NCBI GenBank assembly: GCA_945957365.1
Contig: CAMFKI010000006.1
Location: 91,360 to 155,359 of the forward strand
Direction of reading: 5' to 3'
DNA length: 64,000 bases
Source: an uncultured Alphaproteobacteria bacterium
Lineage (GTDB): Bacteria; Pseudomonadota; Alphaproteobacteria; Rhizobiales; Aestuariivirgaceae
Shown here: in pieces, positions 43,478 to 51,842 of the stretch
Position numbering within the stretch: position 1 is the stretch's first letter
How the letters are laid out: each line of letters starts with the position of its first letter
Position numbers and translations under genes: made by a program
The notes under the pieces: generated by a model
Seen by the model: the letters and a program-made list of their open reading frames with translations, nothing else
What the model was told of the DNA's origin: nothing
Databases searched by the model: none

Positions 43478-44365
43478 GTGGCACAGCGCATCGTCTTCAC
43501 CGGTGGCTCCGGCAAGGCCGGCAGGCACGTCGTGCCGTGGCTCAAGGCCAGGGGCTACGACATCCTCAACCTCGACCTGAAGCCGCTGGACTGCGAAGGC
43601 GTCAACACCCTGATCACCGACGTCACCGATTCCGGTCAGGTGTTCAACGCGCTGACCATGCATCATGGCTTCGACGGCTATGACAGGGGCCGCGTGCCCT
43701 CGCCGCCCGATGCGGTCGTCCACTTCGCGGCCATTCCGCGCGTGCTGATCCAGCCCGACAACACCACCTTCACCGTCAACACCATCTCCACCTACAATGT
43801 CATAGAGGCGGCGATGAAGCTGGGCGTGCGCAAGGTCATCATCGCCTCGAGCGAAACGACCTACGGCGTGTGCTTCGCCGAGGGGGACAAGGATTATCAC
43901 CAGTTCCCGCTCGAGGAGGATTACGACGTCGATCCGATGGATTCCTACGGCCTGTCCAAGGTGGTGAACGAGAAGACGGCACGCGCCTTCGCCATGCGCT
44001 ATGGCGCCGACATCTATGCGCTCCGCATCGGCAACGTCATCGAGCCGCATGAATATCCGATGTTCAGGGGCTTCCTCGACAACCCGATGAGCCGCAAGCG
44101 CAACGCCTGGAGCTACATCGACGCCCGCGACCTGGGGCAAATCGTGCATCTCTGCATCGCGAAGAACGGGCTGGGCTTCCAGGTCTTCAACGCGGTGAAC
44201 GACACCATCACCACGCGGGAGCCGACGGCCGAATTCCTCAAGACGCACGTGCCGCAGATTCCGCTGAAGCGCCCGATGGTCGGCAACGAGGCGCCGTTGT
44301 CGAACCGGAAAATCCGCGAGGTCCTCGGCTTCCGGGAAGAGCACGACTGGCGGAAGTACGTCTGA
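43478..44365 (+). CDS. NAD-dependent epimerase/dehydratase
   Basis: Extended SDR of 295 aa: nucleotide-binding FTGGSGKAGRHV at the N terminus, a central VVHFAAIPR, the active-site region SSETTYG, and Y-x3-K in DSYGLSKVVNEK. Probably acts on a nucleotide sugar or free sugar derivative. GTG start at 43478, with a GGGAG purine stretch 6 bp before it. The stop overlaps the next gene's ATG, so the pair is translationally coupled. Confidence 0.87.
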   Translation: MAQRIVFTGGSGKAGRHVVPWLKARGYDILNLDLKPLDCEGVNTLITDVTDSGQVFNALTMHHGFDGYDRGRVPSPPDAVVHFAAIPRVLIQPDNTTFTVNTISTYNVIEAAMKLGVRKVIIASSETTYGVCFAEGDKDYHQFPLEEDYDVDPMDSYGLSKVVNEKTARAFAMRYGADIYALRIGNVIEPHEYPMFRGFLDNPMSRKRNAWSYIDARDLGQIVHLCIAKNGLGFQVFNAVNDTITTREPTAEFLKTHVPQIPLKRPMVGNEAPLSNRKIREVLGFREEHDWRKYV

Positions 44366-45468
44366 TGCCGTTCCCCTTCACGCCGCTGGTCGAGACGCTG
44401 CCCTCCTCGGTGCCCTTCGTCGGCCCGGAAGCCCTGGAACGCCGCACCGGCACCAAGTTCCGCGCCCGCATCGGCGCCAACGAGAGCGTGTTCGGCCCCT
44501 CGCCCAAGGTCGTCGCCGCGATGCAGGCCGCGGCGGCGGAGAGTTGGCAGTATTGCGACCCGGAGAACCACGACATCAAGGCGGCACTCGCGGCGCATCT
44601 GGGCGTTGGGCCCGAGAACGTGATGGTGGGCGAAGGCATCGACGGGCTCTTCGGCTACGCCGTGCGGCTGTTCGTCGAACCGGGCGTCACCGTGGCCACT
44701 TCGCTCGGTGCCTATCCGACCTTCAACTTCCATGTCCATGGCTTCGGCGGCAGGCTGGTCACCACGCCCTATGTGAATGACCGCGAGGACCCCTCCTCGC
44801 TGCTCGACCTCGCGCAGCGCGAAGGAGCCCGCCTCATCTACTTCGCCAACCCCGACAATCCGATGGGCAGCTGGTGGGATGCCGCTGCCGTGCAGCGCAT
44901 GATCGATGACATTCCCGACGGTGCGCTGCTGATGCTGGACGAGGCCTATGGCGAATTCGCGCCCGAGGGCACGCTCCCGCCGCTCGACGTCGCCAACCCG
45001 AAGCTGCTGCGCTTCCGCACCTTTTCCAAGGCCTATGGCCTCGCCGGCATGCGCCTCGGCTACTGCGTCGGCCATGCCGATCTGATCCGCGCCTTCGACA
45101 AGATCCGCAACCACTTCGGCGTGACGAAGCTGGGTCAGGTCGCGGGCATCGCGGCGCTCGGGGATCAGGAGCACCTCAGGAGCGTCGTCGGCAAGGTCGC
45201 GGCCGCACGCGAACAGATCGCCGCCATCGCGCGCAAGAACGGCCTCGCGCCGCTGCCCTCGGCCACCAACTTCGTGACCATCGACTGCGGCCGTGACGGC
45301 GACTACGCCCGGCGCGTGCTCGATGCACTGGTGGCTGCCGGCGTGTTCGTGCGCATGCCCGGCGTTGCACCGCTGAACCGCTGCATCCGCGTGACGGCGG
45401 GCACGGGAGACGATCTGCGCATCCTTGCGGAGGAGCTTCCGAGAGCCTTGGCGAAGGCGAACGCCTGA
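44365..45468 (+). CDS. PLP-dependent class I/II aminotransferase (HisC-like)
   Basis: A 367-aa fold-type I enzyme: GANESVFGPSPKV at the N terminus, cofactor region YFANPDNPMGSWW, MLDEAYGEF and the PLP lysine K222 in TFSKAYGLAGMRLGY. The profile is that of histidinol-phosphate aminotransferase-type enzymes, but no his genes are near. It is coupled to the epimerase gene, so it may aminate a sugar-derived or amino-acid substrate. Confidence 0.85.
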   Translation: MPFPFTPLVETLPSSVPFVGPEALERRTGTKFRARIGANESVFGPSPKVVAAMQAAAAESWQYCDPENHDIKAALAAHLGVGPENVMVGEGIDGLFGYAVRLFVEPGVTVATSLGAYPTFNFHVHGFGGRLVTTPYVNDREDPSSLLDLAQREGARLIYFANPDNPMGSWWDAAAVQRMIDDIPDGALLMLDEAYGEFAPEGTLPPLDVANPKLLRFRTFSKAYGLAGMRLGYCVGHADLIRAFDKIRNHFGVTKLGQVAGIAALGDQEHLRSVVGKVAAAREQIAAIARKNGLAPLPSATNFVTIDCGRDGDYARRVLDALVAAGVFVRMPGVAPLNRCIRVTAGTGDDLRILAEELPRALAKANA

Positions 45469-45489
45469 CCCGGTTTCGCCTCGCCAAAT

Positions 45490-45516
45490 GAAAATGGCCG
45501 GGACAAGCCCGGCCAT
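45490..45516 (-). terminator. Hairpin between convergent genes
   Basis: A 9-bp perfect stem ATGGCCGGG / CCCGGCCAT with a 5-base loop. On the minus strand it is followed by four T residues, so it best terminates the OYE/WrbA/VOC operon. It resembles the REP-like palindromes seen later in the window. Confidence 0.6.
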
Positions 45517-45539
45517 GATGCGTGTTCGAAAGACTCCGA

Positions 45540-46613
<1,074 letters not shown>

Positions 46614-46697
46614 TGTTTCTCTCTTGAGTTGAAGCGATGGGCACGCGAGGTCAGGCCCGGGTGAAACTCGGGCGTGACGCGCGCTGAGAAGGACGGA

Positions 46698-47300
46698 CTA
46701 GCTCCGGGTCAGCTTCGCGGCGATCTCCGCCACGTGCTTGCCCTGGTGGCGCGCACCGTCGAGTTCGTGCTGGGCGGGCTGGCGGCTGCCATCAGAATTG
46801 GTGACGGTGGAGGCGCCATAGGGCGAGCCGCCGCGGATCTCGTCGACGCCTGACTGGCCGGCCCAGGCATAGGGCAGGCCGACCACGACCATGCCATGGT
46901 GCAGCATGGTGGGAATGAAGCCGAGGAGGGTCGATTCCTGGCCGCCGTGCTGGGTGGCGGACGAGGTCATGGCCGAGCCGACCTTGCCCAGCAGCGCCTG
47001 CCTGGCCCACAGCGCACCGGTCTGGTCCATGAAGTTCCGCATCTGCGAGGCCATGGTGCCGAAGCGCGTGCCGCAGGCGAAGATGATGGCGTCGTAGTTC
47101 TCGAGTTCTTCCGGCTTTGCGACCGGCGCCTTCTGGTCGAGCTTGTACCAGGCGGCCTTGGCGACCTCTTCGGGCACCAGTTCCGGTACGCGCTTCACCT
47201 CGACGTGGGCGCCCGCTTCCTTTGCGCCCTCGGCAGCGGCATAGGCCATCTGCTCCATATGGCCCCAGGCGGAGTAATAGAGCACCAGAACTTTCGTCAT
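46698..47300 (-). CDS. wrbA: NAD(P)H:quinone oxidoreductase, WrbA type
   Basis: A 200-aa flavodoxin-fold quinone reductase: [16 protein letters not shown] phosphate-binding loop, [22 protein letters not shown], and [22 protein letters not shown]. It would reduce quinones by two electrons, avoiding semiquinones. The start overlaps the VOC gene stop by 4 bp; 84 bp separate it from the OYE gene. Confidence 0.95.
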   Translation of the reverse strand: MTKVLVLYYSAWGHMEQMAYAAAEGAKEAGAHVEVKRVPELVPEEVAKAAWYKLDQKAPVAKPEELENYDAIIFACGTRFGTMASQMRNFMDQTGALWARQALLGKVGSAMTSSATQHGGQESTLLGFIPTMLHHGMVVVGLPYAWAGQSGVDEIRGGSPYGASTVTNSDGSRQPAQHELDGARHQGKHVAEIAAKLTRS

Positions 47301-47803
47301 GCGTTTTCCTTTTCGTGCTTGGTGTTGATCAGGTCGTTGAGGTCGAGGCGCTGGGTGGTCATCGCGATGCCGCCCTGGGGGTTACGCGGCCACTGGGCGC
47401 CCGGTTTGTCCCAGTAGAGTTCGATGCCGTTCATGTCGGGGTCATGAAGGTAGAGCGCTTCCGACACGCCGTGGTCGGCCGCGCCGTCGAGCTGCACTTC
47501 ATTGGCGACGAGCCGCTTCAGCGCATCGGCGAGGTCGGCGCGCGTCGGGTAGAGGATGGCGACGTGATAGAGCCCGGTGGCGCCCGGCGGCGGCGGCGAA
47601 CCGCCCGCACTCTCCCAGGTGTTGAGGCCGATGTGGTGGTGATAGCCGCCGGCGGAGACGAAGGCCGCCTGCTTGCCGTAGAGCTGCTGCAACTCGAAAC
47701 CCAGCACGCCGCAATAAAAGTCGAGCGCCCGCTGCAGGTCTGAAACCTTGAGGTGGACATGGCCGATGCGCGTGCCGGCCGGGATCGGGGCAGTGGCGGA
47801 CAT
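47297..47803 (-). CDS. VOC-family (glyoxalase/extradiol dioxygenase fold) protein, CatE-like
   Basis: A 168-aa vicinal-oxygen-chelate protein: first half [18 protein letters not shown], mid [16 protein letters not shown], and C-terminal metal ligand region LYHVAILYP and GIELYWDKP. CatE-like proteins occur with OYE and WrbA-type reductases in quinone/electrophile detoxification. First gene of the operon; the promoter and operator lie just upstream. Confidence 0.87.
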   Translation of the reverse strand: MSATAPIPAGTRIGHVHLKVSDLQRALDFYCGVLGFELQQLYGKQAAFVSAGGYHHHIGLNTWESAGGSPPPPGATGLYHVAILYPTRADLADALKRLVANEVQLDGAADHGVSEALYLHDPDMNGIELYWDKPGAQWPRNPQGGIAMTTQRLDLNDLINTKHEKENA

Positions 47804-47820
47804 GGGCTGGCTTCCTTTCT

Positions 47821-47867
47821 GTAACGCTCTTCGTTACGGATATAGGCAACCCCCGGTTCACACACAA
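47821..47867 (-). promoter_or_regulatory. Promoter and operator of the VOC-wrbA-OYE operon
   Basis: On the minus strand a -35-like TTGTGT (47867-47862), 17-bp spacer and -10-like TATATC (47844-47839) are followed at once by the inverted repeat GTAACG-N5-CGTTAC (47821-47837). A repressor bound there would cover the transcription start. No regulator gene is adjacent. Confidence 0.6.
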
Positions 47868-47973
47868 GTGGCATTGCGGTTGAATCGTTCAAAACCGTGG
47901 ATGAGCGCCGCGCGCGCTTGAAATGGTGAGGCGCTTTCCGCAAAACACTGGCGAACCCGACAGGAGAGACGCC

Positions 47974-48621
47974 ATGACCGAGGCCCCGCTACCCAAAACA
48001 CTCGTCGTGGTCGATCATCCGCTCATCCTGCACAAGCTGTCACTGATGCGGGACAAGAACACGCCATCTGCCGTGTTCCGCCAGCTGCTGCGCGAGATCA
48101 GCCTGCTGCTCGCCTATGAGGTCACGCGCGACCTGCCGATGACCACGCAGAAGATCGAGACGCCGATCACCGAGATGGATGCCCCCATCCTCAAGGGCAA
48201 GAAGCTGGTGATCGTGTCGATCCTGCGCGCCGGCTCCGGCCTGCTCGAGGGCATGCTCGATCTCCTGCCCTCGGCCCGCATCGGCCACATCGGGCTCTAT
48301 CGTGACCCGGTCACGCTGAAGCCCGTCGAATATTACTTCAAGGTGCCTAGCGACATCGGCGAGCGCCCGGTGATCGTGGTCGACCCGATGCTGGCCACCG
48401 GCAATTCCACCGCCTATGCCATCGCCAAGCTGAAGGAGGCAGGGGCCCGCGACGTTCGCCTGGTCTGCCTGCTCTCGGCACCCGAAGGCATCCGCCGCGT
48501 CGCCGAAGACCATCCCGATGTGCCGATCTACACCGCGGCGGTCGACAGTCACCTGAACGAGCATGGCTACATCGTGCCGGGGCTGGGCGACGCCGGCGAT
48601 CGCATGTTCGGCACCAAGTAA
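47974..48621 (+). CDS. upp: Uracil phosphoribosyltransferase
   Basis: A 215-aa type I PRTase converting uracil and PRPP to UMP in pyrimidine salvage. Recognisable parts are [33 protein letters not shown], the PRPP loop [16 protein letters not shown] and the C-terminal uracil-binding [24 protein letters not shown] is 7 bp before the ATG at 47974. Monocistronic. Confidence 0.97.
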   Translation: MTEAPLPKTLVVVDHPLILHKLSLMRDKNTPSAVFRQLLREISLLLAYEVTRDLPMTTQKIETPITEMDAPILKGKKLVIVSILRAGSGLLEGMLDLLPSARIGHIGLYRDPVTLKPVEYYFKVPSDIGERPVIVVDPMLATGNSTAYAIAKLKEAGARDVRLVCLLSAPEGIRRVAEDHPDVPIYTAAVDSHLNEHGYIVPGLGDAGDRMFGTK

Positions 48622-48708
48622 TCATTTACCATAGGCGCCGAGAGCTGCTCCGCCACACCAATTGCAAACCATTGGACGTCTAGCCTCATTCCTCGTGGGA
48701 ACAGGTCA

Positions 48709-49173
48709 GTGGGAATGATGCAAGAGCCGGCGGTTGGTGGTGCGAGCCCGGAGAAGAAGTCGCTCAGGCTCGAGGCACCGCATGGCGGGCGCCCCCGTCT
48801 GCTGCTGGCCGAGGATTGCGACCCGGTGCGCATCGTCACCGCCGCGATGCTGAAGGGCATGGGCTGCGACGTCGAGGCCGTCATCCACGGCGAGGACGCC
48901 GTGAAGAGCGCCTCCGAAAACGAATTCGACGTGATCGTGCTCGATATCGAGATGCCGATCATGGACGGCATCACCGCCGCCCGCTCGATCCGCCAGATGC
49001 CGGGCCCCGTGGCCGCCACGCCGCTCATGGCGCTGTCGGCCTTCCTGGCCGATTCGGTGCGCACCGGCGAATGGCGCGACACCTTCGACATCGCGCTGCC
49101 CAAGCCCGCCAACCGCAACGAACTGCACGAGGCCGTCAAGGCGGCCCTGTCGCGCGTTCGCGCCGAGGCCTGA
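48709..49173 (+). CDS. Single-domain response regulator (REC)
   Basis: A 154-aa receiver domain with a short N-terminal extension. It contains LLLAEDCDPVRIV (acidic pocket), the phospho-acceptor Asp in IVLDIEMPIMDG, the switch Ser in ALSAF and the conserved Lys in ALPKPANR. No output domain, so it works by protein contact or as a phosphate sink. No kinase is adjacent; the HWE kinase at 40136 is the only one in the window. Starts GTG 48709, ATG 48715 and ATG 48718 are all possible. Confidence 0.87.
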   Translation: MGMMQEPAVGGASPEKKSLRLEAPHGGRPRLLLAEDCDPVRIVTAAMLKGMGCDVEAVIHGEDAVKSASENEFDVIVLDIEMPIMDGITAARSIRQMPGPVAATPLMALSAFLADSVRTGEWRDTFDIALPKPANRNELHEAVKAALSRVRAEA

Positions 49174-49181
49174 CAAACGAA

Positions 49182-49203
49182 AGGGCGGGATTGACCCCGC
49201 CCT
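49182..49203. terminator. Bidirectional hairpin terminator
   Basis: An 8-bp stem AGGGCGGG / CCCGCCCT with a 6-base loop between convergent genes. The T-rich tail is better on the minus strand (TTCGTTTG), serving the 53-aa gene. Confidence 0.65.
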
Positions 49204-49228
49204 CTTCCGTAAAGTCCCTGTCGAAACC

Positions 49229-49390
49229 TCAGCCCTGTGCGGGCTTCGTCTCCAGCGACTTCAGCATGTGCAGCACCTCGCGCAGTTCCGGGCTGAGCAC
49301 GGTCTTGCGCTTCCTGCCCTGGCCTTGCGCCGGTTGCTGGGTTTCCTCAGCTTGCATCTCGCCCACCTTGTCGTCCTCGATTGGACCCAT
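49229..49390 (-). CDS. 53-aa hypothetical protein
   Basis: A small charged protein: acidic N terminus (MGPIEDDKVGEMQAEE), a Gln-rich linker, a basic GRKRK patch and a C-terminal amphipathic helix with the block VLSPELREVLHMLKSLE. All codons show the strong GC3 bias of real genes, and it ends before a terminator hairpin. No clear Shine-Dalgarno. No family recognised; small size and a basic-plus-helix layout suit a binding or regulatory peptide. Confidence 0.55.
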   Translation of the reverse strand: MGPIEDDKVGEMQAEETQQPAQGQGRKRKTVLSPELREVLHMLKSLETKPAQG

Positions 49391-49547
49391 TCTCGGTCAT
49401 CTGCCCTTAACGCCACCCTAAGGTGACGTGCGATGCAACATGATCTCCGCTCATGGCGTCGGCGAGGCCCGATTCCGACCCTTTTGAGGCATTGTTAACA
49501 AGGCGTTAGGCTTCAATCGCAGAAACACTGAATTGTGATGGAAGAAG

Positions 49548-49566
49548 TTACGCAAGTTCTGCGTAA
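49548..49566. promoter_or_regulatory. Inverted repeat upstream of the cytochrome c' gene
   Basis: Perfect TTACGCA-N5-TGCGTAA, 36 bp before the ATG at 49603, within a 200-bp AT-richer region (49391-49602) without other genes. A likely regulator-binding site. Confidence 0.5.
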
Positions 49567-49602
49567 TCTTCCCGAGCCAACGCAGAAGGAGGAAAATCGC
49601 TC

Positions 49603-50073
49603 ATGGTGTCGAAGACGTTCGTGGGACTTGTAACGGCGGGCGTGATTGCGCTCGGCCTTTCATCGGCGGCCATGGCGGATGCCAAGGCCGCGATCGAGGC
49701 CCGCCAGGCCTGCATGAAGGCTAACGGCGGCATGATGAAGGTGATGGTCCCCATCATCAAGGGACAGAAGGCCTATGACAAGGCGGCGATCGATGCCTCC
49801 ATCGCCCATGCCCAGAAGGCCTGCGGCGGCTGGGCCGATTGGTGGGGCGCCGACACGATGCCCGGCACGCCTGCCGGCACTGCGGCCAAGACCGAGGCCA
49901 AGGCCGAGATCTGGTCGGATTCCGCCGGCTTCGCAGCCGCCGGCAAGGCCTATGTGACGGCCGAGGCCGCCGTGCTCGCCTCGACCGACGAAGCCTCCTT
50001 CAAGGCGGCGTTCCCGGCGCTCGGCAAGGCCTGCGGCGCCTGCCACGAGAAGTTCCGCCAATCCGAAAATTGA
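49603..50073 (+). CDS. Class II cytochrome c (c'/c556 type)
   Basis: A 156-aa periplasmic four-helix-bundle cytochrome: signal peptide VTAGVIALGLSSAAMA, then a helical domain ending in the C-terminal haem site KACGACHEKFRQ. The M-x-K-N element (ACMKANGGMMKVM) near the N terminus is typical of the family. May act in electron transfer or NO binding. AAGGAGGAAAA ribosome site before the ATG. Coupled to the dihaem cytochrome gene. Confidence 0.92.
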   Translation: MVSKTFVGLVTAGVIALGLSSAAMADAKAAIEARQACMKANGGMMKVMVPIIKGQKAYDKAAIDASIAHAQKACGGWADWWGADTMPGTPAGTAAKTEAKAEIWSDSAGFAAAGKAYVTAEAAVLASTDEASFKAAFPALGKACGACHEKFRQSEN

Positions 50074-50984
50074 TCGTGCGGCGGTCCGGAAAATTCCTGC
50101 TGGCCCTGGCGCTCCTCGCAGCGCTGGGGTTCGCGGGCTTCTGGCTCCTCAGCATGCCCCGGCCGCTCACCGCGGCCGATGTCCCGCAGCACACGCCCGA
50201 CCTCGCCAACGGCGAACGGCTCTATCATGCCGGGGGCTGCATTTCCTGCCACCAGCCCTCGCCCGATCTGAAGGACGTGGCCGCCAATGTGCCCGCCGGC
50301 GGCGCGCCCCTCGTCACCCCCGTCGGCACGCTCTATCCCAAGAACCTGACGCCCGATCCCGAGACCGGCATCGGCTCGTGGAGCGACCTCGACTTTCTCA
50401 ACGCCGTCCAGCGCGGCATCTCGCCCGAGGGCCAACACCTCATCCCCGCCTTCCCCTACACGTCCTACGCCCACATGAAGCCAGCCGACGTGCTCGACAT
50501 CCGCGCCTATCTCGCGTCGCTGCCGGCCGTGAAATCACCCCAGCGCGAGGCCGATGTGGTGGCACTCCCGCTCGTCCGGCGCGGTATCGGCATGTGGAAA
50601 TGGGTCGGTCTCGACACCACGCCATGGCAGCCCGACCCCACGCAGTCGGACAGCTGGAACCGCGGCTCCTACCTCGTCAACGGCCCCGGCCACTGCCAGG
50701 AATGCCACACGCCGCGCAACATCTTCATGGCGCTGGACGAGTCGAAGGCCTTCCAGGGTGGTCCGCACCCGGAAGGCAAGGGCCGCGTCCCCAGCCTGCG
50801 CGGTCTGATCGAGCGCGGCCGCTACACCGACGCCGCCGACCTCGCCTCGGCACTCGAGAACGGCGACGCGATGGGCTATGACAAGCTCTCGGCCGGCGGC
50901 ATGGGCCAGGTCCGGCGCAACATCGCGCAGCTGCCCGAGAGCGACATCCAGGCCATCGCCGACTACATCGCCAGCCTGAAATAG
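50070..50984 (+). CDS. Membrane-anchored dihaem cytochrome c
   Basis: A 304-aa protein with an N-terminal TM anchor (FLLALALLAALGFAGFWLL) and two haem-binding sites, GGCISCHQP and GHCQECHTP, each in a cytochrome c domain. PKNLTPDPETGIGSWSD is typical of the cytochrome subunits of membrane dehydrogenases such as gluconate or alcohol dehydrogenase. No catalytic subunit is adjacent. The TTG at 50070 overlaps the preceding stop; GTG 50076 is an alternative. Confidence 0.9.
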   Translation: MIVRRSGKFLLALALLAALGFAGFWLLSMPRPLTAADVPQHTPDLANGERLYHAGGCISCHQPSPDLKDVAANVPAGGAPLVTPVGTLYPKNLTPDPETGIGSWSDLDFLNAVQRGISPEGQHLIPAFPYTSYAHMKPADVLDIRAYLASLPAVKSPQREADVVALPLVRRGIGMWKWVGLDTTPWQPDPTQSDSWNRGSYLVNGPGHCQECHTPRNIFMALDESKAFQGGPHPEGKGRVPSLRGLIERGRYTDAADLASALENGDAMGYDKLSAGGMGQVRRNIAQLPESDIQAIADYIASLK

Positions 50985-51047
50985 GCACCTCCTTCCCCTT
51001 CCCACGAAACCCGCTCATATTCGGTACGGCATTGCGAGGATCACGGC

Positions 51048-51842
51048 ATGGCGAGATTGCCCACCTATTTCATTTCCCACGGCGGCGGCCCCTGGCCGTG
51101 GCTTCCCGACTGGGCTGAGATGATGAAGACGCTGGCCGCTTCGCTTGCCCGCATGCCCGCAGAGATCGGCGAGAAGCCGAAGGCCATCCTGATGGTGTCG
51201 GGCCACTGGGAACAGGCGGACTTTGCCGTCATGTCGTCGCCAGCGCCCGGCATGGTCTATGACTACAGCGGATTTCCGCCCTTCACCTACCAGATCAAGT
51301 ACGCCGCGCCCGGCGCTCCGGAGGTTGCCAAGCGCGTGAAGCAATTGCTCGAGGCGGCGGGCCTTCCCACCCATCTCGATGACCAGCGCGGCTTCGACCA
51401 CGGCGTCTTCGCACCCATGCAGGTGATGTATCCCGCCGCCGACATCCCGCTGCTGCAGGTCGCCATTCTCGACAATTACGATCCCGCCCAGCACCTGGCG
51501 CTGGGCCGCGCCCTGGCGCCGCTGCGCGAGGAAGGCGTGCTGATCGTCGGCAGCGGTCTCAGCTACCACAACCTGCGCCTCTTCGGACCCGGTGCGCGCC
51601 AGCCTTCGGCGGCCTTCGATGCCTGGCTCGATGGCGTGCTGACCAGCGCCCCCGCCAAGCGCACCGCCGAACTTCTGGACTGGGAGAAGGCCCCCTTCGC
51701 CCGCGTCTGCCACCCGCAGGAGGACCACCTCATCCCGCTGATGGCCGCCGTCGGCGCCGCCGAAAACGACAAGGCGACGCGCGTCTATCACGAGGACAAC
51801 ATGTTCGGCGGCGTCACCGCCTCGAGCTACCGCTTCGGCTAG
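51048..51842 (+). CDS. LigB/DODA-type extradiol dioxygenase
   Basis: A 264-aa class III extradiol ring-cleavage dioxygenase of the DOPA-dioxygenase/YgiD group: metal-site FISHGGGPW at the N terminus, VSGHWEQADFAV, the catalytic GFDHGVFAPM and VGSGLSYHNLR. Opens catechol-type rings with Fe(II) or Zn(II). The C-terminal HPQEDHLIPL is conserved. It converges with the next gene, overlapping by 4 bp at a CTAG. Confidence 0.9.
   Translation: MARLPTYFISHGGGPWPWLPDWAEMMKTLAASLARMPAEIGEKPKAILMVSGHWEQADFAVMSSPAPGMVYDYSGFPPFTYQIKYAAPGAPEVAKRVKQLLEAAGLPTHLDDQRGFDHGVFAPMQVMYPAADIPLLQVAILDNYDPAQHLALGRALAPLREEGVLIVGSGLSYHNLRLFGPGARQPSAAFDAWLDGVLTSAPAKRTAELLDWEKAPFARVCHPQEDHLIPLMAAVGAAENDKATRVYHEDNMFGGVTASSYRFG

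Noticed and set aside
41438..44344. Long antisense frame across the HWE kinase, GH1 and epimerase genes
   Set aside because: Shadow of three well supported plus-strand genes with catalytic motifs.
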